From: Streptomyces sp. NBC_00258
Lineage (GTDB): Bacteria > Actinomycetota > Actinomycetes > Streptomycetales > Streptomycetaceae
Length of the DNA: 64,000 bases
Assembly (NCBI RefSeq): GCF_036182465.1
Contig: NZ_CP108081.1
Coordinates: 11,408,001-11,472,000, forward strand
Direction of reading: 5' to 3'
Shown here: positions 41,501 through 50,060 of the stretch, one piece after another
How positions within the stretch are numbered: the first letter of the stretch is position 1
Layout: each line of letters opens with the position of its first letter
Made by a program: the position numbers and the translations under genes
Notes under the pieces: generated by a model
Told to the model about the DNA's origin: nothing
Seen by the model: the letters and a program-made list of their open reading frames with translations, nothing else
The model's database searches: none

Positions 41501-42310
41501 ATGACGTCCGCCGTGAGCGCGGCCGACATCGCACCGACGGCCTACGCCTGGGAGATCCGGGCGACAGGTCTGAAGGTCCGGGTCGGCAGGAAACGTATGG
41601 CCGTCGACGGCCTCGACCTGTCGCTGGGCACCGGCGTGCACGGACTCCTCGGCCCCAACGGGGCGGGCAAGACCACCCTCATCCGGACGCTGGCCACCGT
41701 GCTGCGCCCCACCGAGGGCAGCCTGGAGCTGCTCGGCGAGTCCGTGGGCGGCATGGGGGAGCACCGTGCGGTGCGCCGTCGGATCGGCTATCTGCCGCAG
41801 GAGTTCGGCTACTACAAGCGCTTCACAGTGCGTGAGTTCGTCGAGTACATGGCGTGGCTGAAGGAGGTGCCCAAGGCGGACATCCCCGCCGCCGTGCAGC
41901 GAGCCGTGGAGCGGGTGGGTCTGGCGGACCGCGCCGACGAGAGGATGAAGGCCCTGTCGGGCGGCATGGTGCGCCGGGTCGGCATCGCCCAGGCCATCGT
42001 CAACGACCCGACGATCCTGCTCCTCGACGAGCCGACGGCCGGCCTGGACCCGGCGCAGCGGCTGCGATTCCGCGAGCTGCTGCAGGAGTTGGGTAAGGAC
42101 ACCTGTGTCCTCGTCTCGACCCATCTGGTGGAGGACGTCGCCGCCGCCTGCACCGACGTGGTGCTCTTCGCCGAGGGGCGACTGGTCTTCCAGGGCCCTC
42201 CGGACGAGCTGGCCTCGGCGGGCGGCCCCGAACACGTGGGCGACAGCCCGCTGGAGCGCGGCTACTCGGCGCTGCTGCTCAACCCCGAGCAGGGAAGGGG
42301 CACTTGGTGA
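41501..42310 (+). CDS. ABC transporter ATP-binding protein (CcmA type)
   Basis: ATPase of about 269 residues. Walker A is GLLGPNGAGKTTLIRTLATV, the Q loop IGYLPQEFGYYKRFTVREFV, the signature ALSGGMVRRVGIAQA, Walker B ILLLDEPTAGLDPAQR and the H loop VSTHLVEDV. I chose ATG 41501 because GGAAGGGAA lies 9 bp before it; ATG 41465 overlaps the anti-sigma stop (ATGA) and remains possible. The stop overlaps the first permease gene. Confidence 0.92.
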   Translation: MTSAVSAADIAPTAYAWEIRATGLKVRVGRKRMAVDGLDLSLGTGVHGLLGPNGAGKTTLIRTLATVLRPTEGSLELLGESVGGMGEHRAVRRRIGYLPQEFGYYKRFTVREFVEYMAWLKEVPKADIPAAVQRAVERVGLADRADERMKALSGGMVRRVGIAQAIVNDPTILLLDEPTAGLDPAQRLRFRELLQELGKDTCVLVSTHLVEDVAAACTDVVLFAEGRLVFQGPPDELASAGGPEHVGDSPLERGYSALLLNPEQGRGTW

Positions 42311-43701
42311 ACGGCCGCGTCCTGCGTATCGAGTTGAGGCGTTCAGTCGCCCCCTGGGCCGGCGTTGTGGTCCTGGTGCCGGCGCTGGCGTTCTTGTGCC
42401 TGCTGAACGGGGGGTGGCGGAGTGGCACCACGGCGTGGACGGCCCAGTGGACGCCCATGGCCCTGTGGACCCGCTCCCTGCTGTTCTACCTGTGGCCGCT
42501 CGCTGTGGGGCTCGGGGCGCTGCAGGGACTGCGCGACCACCGCTCGAAGATGTCCGAGCTGCTGACGAGTACGCCGCGGCCCGCCCGGCACCGCGCGGCC
42601 ACACTGGCTGGCGCGACGGCGATCACGCTGGCCTCGGCCTTCGCGCTCCTCGTCCTCGTGGGTGGGGTCCAGGTGCTCGCCCACACCGAGTACACGCACC
42701 TCGGGTGGCTGCCGATCTCGCTGGTGGGGGCACTCTTCCTCGTCGCGGGGGCAGTTCTGGGCATGGGGGCCGGTAGGACCCTGCCGTCCCCGCTCACCCC
42801 ACCGGCGCTGGCCATGGGTGCCTTCGTGTTCACGGCCCTCATGCACATGTCGCTGGGCCGGACGCAGACGGAGACGGCGGACGGGTTCCCCATCACGGAG
42901 CCGAACCGGATCTCGCTGCTGTCACCGACGGTGGAAGACGCACGCGAGGCGTTCGTCACGCTCTCCGCCTCCGTGCACGTCGGGCAGACGATGTGGCTGC
43001 TCGGCATCGCCGCGACCGGCTTCGCACTGCTCGTCGCCGCGACACCGCGGGCCCGGCTGGCCGCCCTGACGCCCGTCCTGGCGGGTGCGGCGATCGCCCT
43101 GCTCGTCCTCCCCTCCGACGCGCGCCGGATGTACGTCGTCGACAAGGCCGCCGCGGAGCCGGTGTGCGACGGCCCGGTGTGCGTGACGAAGACGCAGCAG
43201 GCACGGCTCGCGGACCTCGCGGGTACCGGTAAGGAGGCGCTGCGTCTGCTGCACGGTGCCCTCGGTGATCAGGCGCCGAACTCGGTCCGGGAGAACACCG
43301 CCGTACTGCCGGAGGGCTCCACGCCGCGGTGGTCCCGCAGCACCGTGCTCCTCGACTTCGACGACGACATCGTCGCCACCGCGAAGGGCGAGGAGCTGAC
43401 CTGGGCCCTGATCGCCAAAGGCATGGTGCCAGGGTGCACCCCCGTCGGCTGGGGCGGCATGGGCGGAGACGAATACGCGCGGACCGTCGCGCTGGGCTGG
43501 GTCCTCGGGGACCTCAAGCCGCTCGGCGGCCCGTCGGCACGTTTGCCCGCCCGGGCCGAAGCCGAGACCCGCACGGTGTGGAAGGAGCTCATGGCACTTC
43601 CACGGGCCGAGCAGCTCTCTCGGATCAACGCGATGCGCGCCGCAGCGCTCTCCTGCGAGGGCGACCCGTTCGAGGTGCTGTCCGGCGGTGAGTCCCGGTG
43701 A
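42307..43701 (+). CDS. ABC-type membrane protein with large C-terminal domain
   Basis: Membrane protein of 464 residues. Six or more helices occupy the first 270 residues (APWAGVVVLVPALAFLCLLN, LLFYLWPLAVGLGALQGLRD, AITLASAFALLVLVGGVQVL, ISLVGALFLVAGAVLGMGAG, ARLAALTPVLAGAAIALLVL). A soluble domain of about 190 residues follows with CDGPVCVTKTQQARLADLAG and STVLLDFDDDIVATA. The soluble part carries a C-x4-C pair and has no family I can name. It overlaps the preceding and the following genes by 4 bp, so it is the permease subunit of this ABC unit. Confidence 0.8.
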   Translation: MNGRVLRIELRRSVAPWAGVVVLVPALAFLCLLNGGWRSGTTAWTAQWTPMALWTRSLLFYLWPLAVGLGALQGLRDHRSKMSELLTSTPRPARHRAATLAGATAITLASAFALLVLVGGVQVLAHTEYTHLGWLPISLVGALFLVAGAVLGMGAGRTLPSPLTPPALAMGAFVFTALMHMSLGRTQTETADGFPITEPNRISLLSPTVEDAREAFVTLSASVHVGQTMWLLGIAATGFALLVAATPRARLAALTPVLAGAAIALLVLPSDARRMYVVDKAAAEPVCDGPVCVTKTQQARLADLAGTGKEALRLLHGALGDQAPNSVRENTAVLPEGSTPRWSRSTVLLDFDDDIVATAKGEELTWALIAKGMVPGCTPVGWGGMGGDEYARTVALGWVLGDLKPLGGPSARLPARAEAETRTVWKELMALPRAEQLSRINAMRAAALSCEGDPFEVLSGGESR

Positions 43702-44273
43702 GATGGCTGATGTTGTACGCGCGTTCGCGTCAGGTACCCGCGTCGCTCGCCGCGGTGGTGATCGGCGCGGTGGCGGTGTGGGCACTCGCCCGGGACGAGG
43801 GCACGGGGCCCGGTGATCCGCGGCTGCCCGTGCTCATCCTCGCCACGGGGGCGATGGCCTTCTCGATCGGGCTCGGCGGGCAGGACCTCGCGCTGGACCG
43901 GACGGCCGCGATCCGCTGGATGCCCCGCAGAGCGACGCACGTGCTGCTCGCCGGAGCGGTCGTCGCCGCGACGCTGCTGACACTGCAGACCATGGGCGCG
44001 TCCACGGCCACCACCGCGTTCGTCGTCCGGGACAGCGCGGGCCTGATGGGACTGGCCGCTCTGGGCGCGGCGCTCTCCGGCGGCCAGTACGCGTGGACGC
44101 TGCCGTTCGCCTGGCTCTCGTTCTCGTTCTTCGCCCCGCCTCCGACGAGTGCGCCGATGGAGGTGGCGACATGGATGCTGCTGCCTCCCGGCACGGCAAC
44201 GGGCACCTGGACGGCCCTGACCCTCACGGTCGTCGGCACCGCGGCCTACGCCGTCGCGGGACCGAGGCGGTAG
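43698..44273 (+). CDS. Membrane protein, last gene of the sigma/ABC operon
   Basis: Protein of 191 residues with about five to six helices (VPASLAAVVIGAVAVWALAR, LPVLILATGAMAFSIGLGG, THVLLAGAVVAATLLTLQTM, LTLTVVGTAAYAVAG). It probably complements the preceding permease to form the membrane channel. The GTG start overlaps the previous stop. About 280 bp without a recognised gene follow; one minus-strand frame in it (44329-44661) could not be assigned. Confidence 0.78.
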   Translation: MRWLMLYARSRQVPASLAAVVIGAVAVWALARDEGTGPGDPRLPVLILATGAMAFSIGLGGQDLALDRTAAIRWMPRRATHVLLAGAVVAATLLTLQTMGASTATTAFVVRDSAGLMGLAALGAALSGGQYAWTLPFAWLSFSFFAPPPTSAPMEVATWMLLPPGTATGTWTALTLTVVGTAAYAVAGPRR

Positions 44274-44551
44274 CCGGACCCCGATACCTCGGATCCAGGA
44301 TTGCCGTCGCGCCACGTCGGCAGGGCCGTCATGGACGGTGGGAGCTGCTCTTCACCCCGCAGTGGCTGTCCGACGTCCATACCCTGGGCCCGTGCTTGGG
44401 TTCGACCTCGACCAGCTCGGTGTAGGTCGCATGGACGAGCAGGCCTTTGGAGGCGGCGCCGCCGGGCGGGACGACGGCGGTCTCGTTGAACTCGGCGGGC
44501 CGCCTGTCGGAGGACTCAGTCGCTCGGCGCTGTCCGTCATCGGTGCTCGCG

Positions 44552-45805
44552 CTATGACCAGGGCAGGACCAGGGCGCCCCAGGCGACGACGGGGCCGAGG
44601 GCGACGATTCCGCCGGTGTAGCCGAGGACCTGGCGGTAGAAGCGCCGGGTGTCCACCCCACGGGCGTTGCTGAGGACGAGTGCTCCGTTGGTCGAGAAGG
44701 GAGAGGTGTCGACGATCGTCGTGGAGACGGCGAGCGCGGCGATCAGTCCGGCGGCGCTGAGGTGGCTGGAGAGAAGCAGCGGTACGGCGATGGGGATGAT
44801 CGCGGTGAGGATCGCTGTGGAGGAGGCGAAGGCGGAGGTGATGGCCACGGTGAAGCACAGCAGCAGGGCGACGACGACGGGGGCGCCCAGGTTGGCGGCA
44901 TGTTCGGAGATCTCCTCGATGATGCCGGCCTTCTCCAGCATGGCGATGTACGTCATCATGCCCGCGACCAGAAGCAGGGTGGACCAGCTGACGCCGTCCA
45001 CGGCCTTCTCCTGCCGCTTCATGTCCACCAGGGCCAGCAGCGCGCCGGCAGCCAGCGCAAGGAAGCCGATCTCCAGGTGGAAGCCGAGCGCGCCGACGAC
45101 GAGGGCCACCAGAGAGGCGAGGGTGAGCCACTGCCGCCAGTCGGGCCTGCCGGACACGGCGAGGTCCTCGTCGTCGGCTGCCTCCGCGGCGCCCTCGACC
45201 AGCGGGGCGGGACGCCTGGCGAGCAGCGCGTAGGTGAGGATCGAGAGCACCAGGTTGATCACGAAGCTGGCACTGAACAGCGCCACGGCGGAGACCTGCA
45301 GATCGGTCTCGTCGACGAGGCCGAGCACCAGCGCACCGGAGACGGCCAGCGGGGAGAACGCGCCCGCGTGTCCGCCGCTGATCACCATCATGCCGACGAC
45401 CAGTGGGTTGAGCTTGTAGCGGTAGGCGAAGTTCATGCCGATCGGCGCGAGGATCGCGACCGCGGCCGGGGTGAACGTACCGAACGCCGTCAGTAGGGCT
45501 GCCACCAGGAACAGCACCCAGGGGATGAGCTCCACCTTGCCGCGGACCAGCCGCACCCCGGCCGCGACGAGCCAGTCGATGGTGCCGTTGCGGCGGGCGA
45601 CGGAGAACAGGTAGGTGACTCCGACGATGGTGACGAAGAGCTTCGCCGGGAACCCCTCGAAGATCTCGTCCTCGGTGAGACCGAGCGAGGCGGTCCCGAC
45701 CACGAAGGTGGCGACGAAGGCGAGGATGCCCAGGTTGATCGGCAGCACGGTGCCGACCACGAACATCACCAGAAGGGCGCCTATGGAGATCACTTCAGCA
45801 GACAT
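44552..45805 (-). CDS. MatC/SLC13-type dicarboxylate carrier
   Basis: Transporter of 417 residues with about ten to twelve helices. The N-terminus (ISIGALLVMFVVGTVLPINL, GILAFVATFVVG, then EIFEGFPAKLFVTIVGVTYL) is that of the MatC N-terminal domain of dicarboxylate/malonate carriers. The two halves each carry a re-entrant-like stretch (NPLVVGMMVISGGHAGAFSP and STTIVDTSPFSTNGALVLSN) typical of the ion-transporter superfamily. ACAAAG lies before the ATG with only weak ribosome-site character. The PrpF-like gene is 107 bp upstream on the same strand, so uptake and isomerisation of a tri- or dicarboxylate may be linked. Confidence 0.87.
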   Translation of the reverse strand: MSAEVISIGALLVMFVVGTVLPINLGILAFVATFVVGTASLGLTEDEIFEGFPAKLFVTIVGVTYLFSVARRNGTIDWLVAAGVRLVRGKVELIPWVLFLVAALLTAFGTFTPAAVAILAPIGMNFAYRYKLNPLVVGMMVISGGHAGAFSPLAVSGALVLGLVDETDLQVSAVALFSASFVINLVLSILTYALLARRPAPLVEGAAEAADDEDLAVSGRPDWRQWLTLASLVALVVGALGFHLEIGFLALAAGALLALVDMKRQEKAVDGVSWSTLLLVAGMMTYIAMLEKAGIIEEISEHAANLGAPVVVALLLCFTVAITSAFASSTAILTAIIPIAVPLLLSSHLSAAGLIAALAVSTTIVDTSPFSTNGALVLSNARGVDTRRFYRQVLGYTGGIVALGPVVAWGALVLPWS

Positions 45806-45912
45806 CTTTGTCCTTGGTGCGGTGGGGACGGGGTGGCGCGCCCCGAGGGCGCGAGGGTATCCCGGTGCGGACGGCTGGGAGCCGGTCCGGCCGAGGTGAT
45901 GTTCGGTGCGGC

Positions 45913-47034
45913 TCAGGCGGCTTGTGGGCGGCCTGTCTCCGGTACGTAGATGCGGGCGTCGGCGAGCAGACGGGCCGCGCGCTGCACGGTGACCCGGTGC
46001 GGCAGGCCGTCCCGTACATCGGTGCATCGGACCGCGACGACGCCGGCGGGCGTGCCGAGGCGCAACCACTCGTCGGTCGGGCCGCCGGTGGTCCGGGAGA
46101 CCACGGACCCCTCCAGCAGTCCGGCAGCCGCGATGGCGACGGCGGAGGTCAGGCCGATCGCGGGGTGCGGGGCGTTCATGGTGAGCATGCGCACCGACAC
46201 GTCGTAGTCCTCGGCACCGATCGGTTCACCGAGGGTGCTGGTGTACGGCACCGACGGGCCGACCAGGCCCACTTTGGGCACCGCGTCGCCCGGTTCCTCG
46301 CCCGGCTGGAGCAGCCCCATCAGTGGTGCGGCGGTATGACGGACGGTGCGCAGCCAGGGGACGTCCGCGCTCATCAGCTCCAGTGACTCGGCACCGGTAC
46401 GCCCGGCACTGGCGGCGTCGACAAGGACGACCGGAGCTCCTGCGGTCACCATGCTCACGCGAACCGGCTCGGCGGCGCAGACCCGCAGGTCCTGGGCTGC
46501 CTGGCCGGTGGGGAGCAGCGAACCGGCGGTGCCGTCGGCCGGGTCGCGGAAGGTGAGGCCGACCGCGACCCCGCCGGCACGGGTGCCGGGTACCGTCTGG
46601 TGGCCGAAGTGGTGCACCACGCCTCCGGTGGTGTCGACGATTCCTTCGAGAACCGCGCCGGTGTTGGTGTTGCGCATCACCACGCGTGTCCGGTCGCCGG
46701 TGACCGGAACCATCCCCTTGGTCACCACGTACAGGGCGACGCCAGTGGCGCAGTTGCCGCAGTTGCTCGTCCACTCCACCGAGCCCGTCCCGATGCCGAT
46801 TTGAGCGAACAGGTAGTCGACGTCGACGCCAGGCTGGGGCGAGGCGCTGACCACGGCCGCTTTCGAGGTGGTGGGGGTTGCCCCGCCCACCCCGTCCAGC
46901 TCCACGGGATCGGTGGCGCCGTACGCGGCGACCAGCAGCCTTTCGAGGTCGCCACGGTCGGCAGGGACTTCGACCTGGTTGAACAGCCAGCACTTGCTTG
47001 TGCCGCCACGCACCAGGGTCGCGGGAATGTGCAC
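45913..47034 (-). CDS. PrpF-family isomerase (4-oxalomesaconate tautomerase-like)
   Basis: Cofactor-free isomerase of 373 residues with the diaminopimelate-epimerase-like double fold. It opens HIPATLVRGGTSKCWLFNQV, the R-G-G-T-S-K signature of PrpF proteins. The second lobe motif is WTSNCGNCATGVALYVV, with the Cys expected in proton transfer, and NAPHPAIGLTSAVAIAAAGL lies late. Family members isomerise 2-methylaconitate or oxalomesaconate, i.e. unsaturated tricarboxylates. GTG at 47034 is preceded by AGGAAGAG at about 9 bp. It is divergent from a LysR gene and followed by the carrier gene. Confidence 0.88.
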   Translation of the reverse strand: MHIPATLVRGGTSKCWLFNQVEVPADRGDLERLLVAAYGATDPVELDGVGGATPTTSKAAVVSASPQPGVDVDYLFAQIGIGTGSVEWTSNCGNCATGVALYVVTKGMVPVTGDRTRVVMRNTNTGAVLEGIVDTTGGVVHHFGHQTVPGTRAGGVAVGLTFRDPADGTAGSLLPTGQAAQDLRVCAAEPVRVSMVTAGAPVVLVDAASAGRTGAESLELMSADVPWLRTVRHTAAPLMGLLQPGEEPGDAVPKVGLVGPSVPYTSTLGEPIGAEDYDVSVRMLTMNAPHPAIGLTSAVAIAAAGLLEGSVVSRTTGGPTDEWLRLGTPAGVVAVRCTDVRDGLPHRVTVQRAARLLADARIYVPETGRPQAA

Positions 47035-47182
47035 GTCTGAGACTCTTCCTGGATCAACGGAGGTAGGGACAAGGGCCGAGGCGGCGGTTGCGGGCGCATT
47101 GCGGGCCGGTGAACCGCTCGGCGATTGCGGAGACCTTCGCAGAGCCATGACTTCGGAACAATCGCAGTTCGCTTCACCTGGG

Positions 47183-47197
47183 TTTAGCTCAGCTAAA
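47183..47197. promoter_or_regulatory. LysR-type palindrome TTTAGCT-C-AGCTAAA
   Basis: A perfect 7-bp inverted repeat around one base contains the T-N11-A form of LysR operators. It lies 9 bp before the LysR ATG, so binding would block its own gene, and about 150 bp from the prpF-like start. Confidence 0.65.
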
Positions 47198-47206
47198 GTC
47201 GACGGC

Positions 47207-48160
47207 ATGCTCAACGTGCGCCGTCTGCTGCTGCTCACCGAGGCCACCGAACGCGGTTCACTCACTGCCGCTGCGGAAGCCCTCGGCATGACCACCTCCG
47301 CCGCCTCCCAGCAGATGTCCCTGCTGGAGCAGGAGGCAGGGCAGCCCCTCATCGAGCGGCTGCCACGCGGTATCCGCCCCACCCCGCCGGGTGCCGCGCT
47401 GGCCGAACGTGGTCAGGCCATCCGCCGGGAACTCCGTGCCGCCCAGGCCGACCTGGACTCCTTCACCGCCCTCGACCAGGGCACCTTGCGGCTCGGGTCC
47501 TTCCCCACGGCGAGCGCGTCCCTGCTGCCGCTGGCACTCACACGCTTCCGACGTCGCCACGCCGGCATCCGCATCGAGGTGCGCGCCGGAGTCCTCGCGG
47601 AACTCAGGGAGATGCTGCACACCGGCGAGGTGGAGCAGGGACTGCTCTGGGACTACGAGTGGAACCGCCTCGACGATCCGGCACTCTTGCTCACCCACCT
47701 GCTGGACGACCCCACGGTGCTGGTCGTCCCCGCAGACTCACCCCTGCGCACACATCCCTCCGTGAGTCTCGGCGACCTCGCCGACCAGGAGTGGATCATC
47801 CGCGCCGACAACCACCCCGTCGCCGACGTCCTGCGCCGAAGCTGTCGCCAGGCGGGATTCGAACCGCGCATCGCCTACTCCTCGCACGACTACCAGGAGG
47901 CGCAGGCCATGGTCGCCGCCGGCCTCGGAATCGCGCTCGCACCCCGCCTGGCCCTCACCAGCCGACGCAGCGACGTACGCCTCCTGCCGTTCGCCTCCGA
48001 CGTCCCGGCCCCCACCCGCCGCATCCTCCTCGCGAGCGCCGCGGCACGCCCCGCCACCCCACCCGCCCAGGCGATGGCCCGCGTCCTGCGCACGGTGGCA
48101 CAGCGATTCACCGCCCCAGGCCTGCACCGTGCCCAGCTCGGGGCGGTCCGGCGGGGCTGA
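47207..48160 (+). CDS. LysR-family transcriptional regulator
   Basis: Regulator of about 317 residues. Its helix-turn-helix is LLTEATERGSLTAAAEALGM, TTSAASQQMSLLEQEAGQPL, followed by the effector domain from GTLRLGSFPTASASLLPLAL. The order and orientation point to control of the prpF-like and carrier genes with an organic acid as coinducer; this is inference. The ATG at 47207 lies directly behind the palindrome, and the longer frame upstream covers the intergenic region. Confidence 0.9.
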   Translation: MLNVRRLLLLTEATERGSLTAAAEALGMTTSAASQQMSLLEQEAGQPLIERLPRGIRPTPPGAALAERGQAIRRELRAAQADLDSFTALDQGTLRLGSFPTASASLLPLALTRFRRRHAGIRIEVRAGVLAELREMLHTGEVEQGLLWDYEWNRLDDPALLLTHLLDDPTVLVVPADSPLRTHPSVSLGDLADQEWIIRADNHPVADVLRRSCRQAGFEPRIAYSSHDYQEAQAMVAAGLGIALAPRLALTSRRSDVRLLPFASDVPAPTRRILLASAAARPATPPAQAMARVLRTVAQRFTAPGLHRAQLGAVRRG

Positions 48161-48253
48161 CGGCGCGGCTCCCTCGGGCCGCCCTCAGCAGGGGACCAGG
48201 TGTGGTGCCCTCACTGGTTCGCATGCGCTTGCTGGATCTGCGAGCCGTCCATG

Positions 48254-48285
48254 CCGGGGTGGGACGTGCAGGCGAGCCACCCCGG
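48254..48285. terminator. Bidirectional hairpin between convergent genes
   Basis: CCGGGGTGG pairs perfectly with CCACCCCGG across 14 bases. It lies between the end of the LysR gene on the plus strand and the end of the DUF418-type gene on the minus strand. Confidence 0.65.
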
Positions 48286-48293
48286 GCCTGGCC

Positions 48294-49559
48294 CTATCGG
48301 ATGTGCTTCGCCGGCTTGGTGGCGGCGTTGAGCAGAAACTCCAGGGGACCGCGGCGGAAGAAGCGGGACCAGATCGTGGCGAACACGATCGCCCCGAGGA
48401 CGAACATGAGCAGCGGCCCCCAGGACTGCACCGAACTGGTCCCGGTGGGTATGGCCAGCGCGGACTGTACGAGGAAGTGGCCGACGTAGGCCGTCAGGGA
48501 CATGGTGCCCACGGCGACGACCGGTTTCGCCAGGCGGCGCAGTCGCGGCAGGCGGTCCATCGCCACCGTCGCGCCCACGATCACGAGGATCGCGACCCCC
48601 ACGCTGCCGATGATGCCGAACGTGGTGCCGCTGTGCGGCCCGGCCGTCAGGAGCGACGAGGCCTGGGGCTCGAAGGATCCGCCGTCGGGGGGCATCGACC
48701 CGGAGCTGCCGGACATCGACCCGGAGGCACCGGACGACGGCCCGCCTTCCGCCAGGCTGTCCAACGCGTGCTTGCCGGCCAGCAGCAAGGACATGCCGTA
48801 CGCGGCCGCGGTGAGGCCGGCGCCGAGCGCGGCCAGGCGCCACTGGACGACGGCCCGGGACAGGTCGAGGCGGGCCAGCGCCATACCGGCGATCACGAAC
48901 GATATCCATGTGATCGTCGGGTAGAAGCCGGTGAACAGGAGATCGAGCACTCCCACGTCGCTGAGCCGGTGGAGCGGGTCGTAGGCGTTGATGCTCTGCC
49001 GGATCGGCTCGGTCAGCAGCGAGTTCAGGGCGAACGACAGCTGTGGTGTGACGAGGGCGAGGGCGGCCGCGGTGATCGCGAGTGTCCTGGCACGCAGTCG
49101 CACGAGGGGCAGGGCCAGCAGGAAGTAGACCCCGTAGAAGCCGAGGATGATCACTCCGCCGTATTCCATCGCCATCGCGGTACCCAGCGCCAGCAGGACC
49201 ACGGCGCGGATCGCGATCCTGGCCTTCGCCTTCCGGCCGGCCAGGCCGGTCTTCGGCTCCCGGCGACCGGCGAGCAGCATCAGTGAGAACCCGGCGAGGG
49301 TGGCGAACAGGACCGACGAGTGTCCGTCCGCCATGTACCGGACCCAGCTGGCGACGCCGTCCGTGGCCGACAGCGGGGGACCGATGTGCACGACGTACAT
49401 GCCGAACACCGCCAGCGCGCGGGCCAGGTCCACCCCGACGAGGCGTCCCATCGAGGGATCGGGCGAGGCCGGCACGGCGGATTCGGGGGAAGTTCGGGGC
49501 TGCGGAGGCGAGTTCTCCTGCGGAGCTGACGTCTCCTGCAGCGGCTGTGACTTTGTCAT
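48294..49559 (-). CDS. DUF418/DUF1624-type polytopic membrane protein, paralogue 1
   Basis: Membrane protein of 421 residues. A Pro/Ser-rich cytoplasmic start leads to RLVGVDLARALAVFGMYVVH, the hallmark of the HGSNAT-like (DUF1624) first helix, then about ten helices. The C-terminal part with PVVAVGTMSLTAYVGHFLVQ and ATIWSRFFRRGPLEFLL is the DUF418 signature (G-x-x-x-L-T-x-Y, W...G-P-L-E). A hydrophilic loop at about residues 275-300 is Gly/Ser/Met-rich (SGSMSGSSGSMPPDGGSF). Relatives are putative acyltransferases or transporters of unknown substrate. A second copy lies at 54638; both have a similar inverted-repeat element about 70 bp upstream. Confidence 0.85.
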   Translation of the reverse strand: MTKSQPLQETSAPQENSPPQPRTSPESAVPASPDPSMGRLVGVDLARALAVFGMYVVHIGPPLSATDGVASWVRYMADGHSSVLFATLAGFSLMLLAGRREPKTGLAGRKAKARIAIRAVVLLALGTAMAMEYGGVIILGFYGVYFLLALPLVRLRARTLAITAAALALVTPQLSFALNSLLTEPIRQSINAYDPLHRLSDVGVLDLLFTGFYPTITWISFVIAGMALARLDLSRAVVQWRLAALGAGLTAAAYGMSLLLAGKHALDSLAEGGPSSGASGSMSGSSGSMPPDGGSFEPQASSLLTAGPHSGTTFGIIGSVGVAILVIVGATVAMDRLPRLRRLAKPVVAVGTMSLTAYVGHFLVQSALAIPTGTSSVQSWGPLLMFVLGAIVFATIWSRFFRRGPLEFLLNAATKPAKHIR

Positions 49560-49620
49560 GCGGAGAATCTCGCGTGGACGTCAGGAGGCGGACCATCCGG
49601 CAGGCTTCGGTAACGGCCCC

Positions 49621-49652
49621 GCCGGTCGGCGGGTACCGCCCCGCCGACCGGC
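49621..49652. promoter_or_regulatory. 32-bp inverted repeat before paralogue 1
   Basis: Perfect 13-bp arms, GCCGGTCGGCGGG and CCCGCCGACCGGC, enclose TACCGC. Its centre contains GGCGG-GTA-CCGCC (49628-49640), which recurs as GGCGG-GGTA-CCGCC before paralogue 2. It ends about 60-95 bp before the start of paralogue 1 and could be an operator or an upstream terminator. Confidence 0.55.
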
Positions 49653-49771
49653 GGAGTCACGTCCCGACCGGTCCGGCACGACCGGCCGGCGGTCCTGTCC
49701 AGCCACTTGGCGGGGGTGGACCCGACAGCTGCCGGATGGGCGCGAGGCGGCCAGGCTTCGAGGCTGGAGTC

Positions 49772-49987
49772 ATGACACACCGTGCGCGACACAAGGAGCC
49801 CGACTGCTTCCTCGGATCATCGGCCGACGTACCGGGCCATGACGCCATCCCTGGCAGGGGCGAGTCTCTGGAACTCCTCGGCATGACGCTTGCGGTCGGC
49901 GCCTTCGTCCTGTTCGTCGTCCGTCCTGAAGCAGCCGAGACGTTGGCGCACTCCCTCGCCACGGGGACAGCCGGACTCGTCCCCTGA
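49772..49987 (+). CDS. Possible small membrane protein, 71 residues
   Basis: ATG follows GGCTGGAG at short spacing. The product has a polar His/Arg-rich start and one predicted helix (LLGMTLAVGAFVLFVVRPEA) near the middle. I do not recognise it. It ends 73 bp before the ABC exporter gene on the same strand and may be translated from the same message. Confidence 0.4.
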   Translation: MTHRARHKEPDCFLGSSADVPGHDAIPGRGESLELLGMTLAVGAFVLFVVRPEAAETLAHSLATGTAGLVP

Positions 49988-50060
49988 CCGCACATTCTCA
50001 CGCCCTGGTGCGCCTGACCGCTGATGCGGTGCCCGGCAGACCACAGAACAAAGGAACCTC

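Noticed and set aside
44329..44661. Minus-strand 110-codon frame after the sigma/ABC operon
   Set aside because: It overlaps the carrier gene by over 100 bp in another frame, is Ser/Pro-rich and shows no motif or ribosome site.
48211..49596. 461-codon minus-strand frame overlapping DUF418-type paralogue 1
   Set aside because: It is an Arg-rich alternative frame of the same strand; the other frame has membrane helices and DUF418 motifs.
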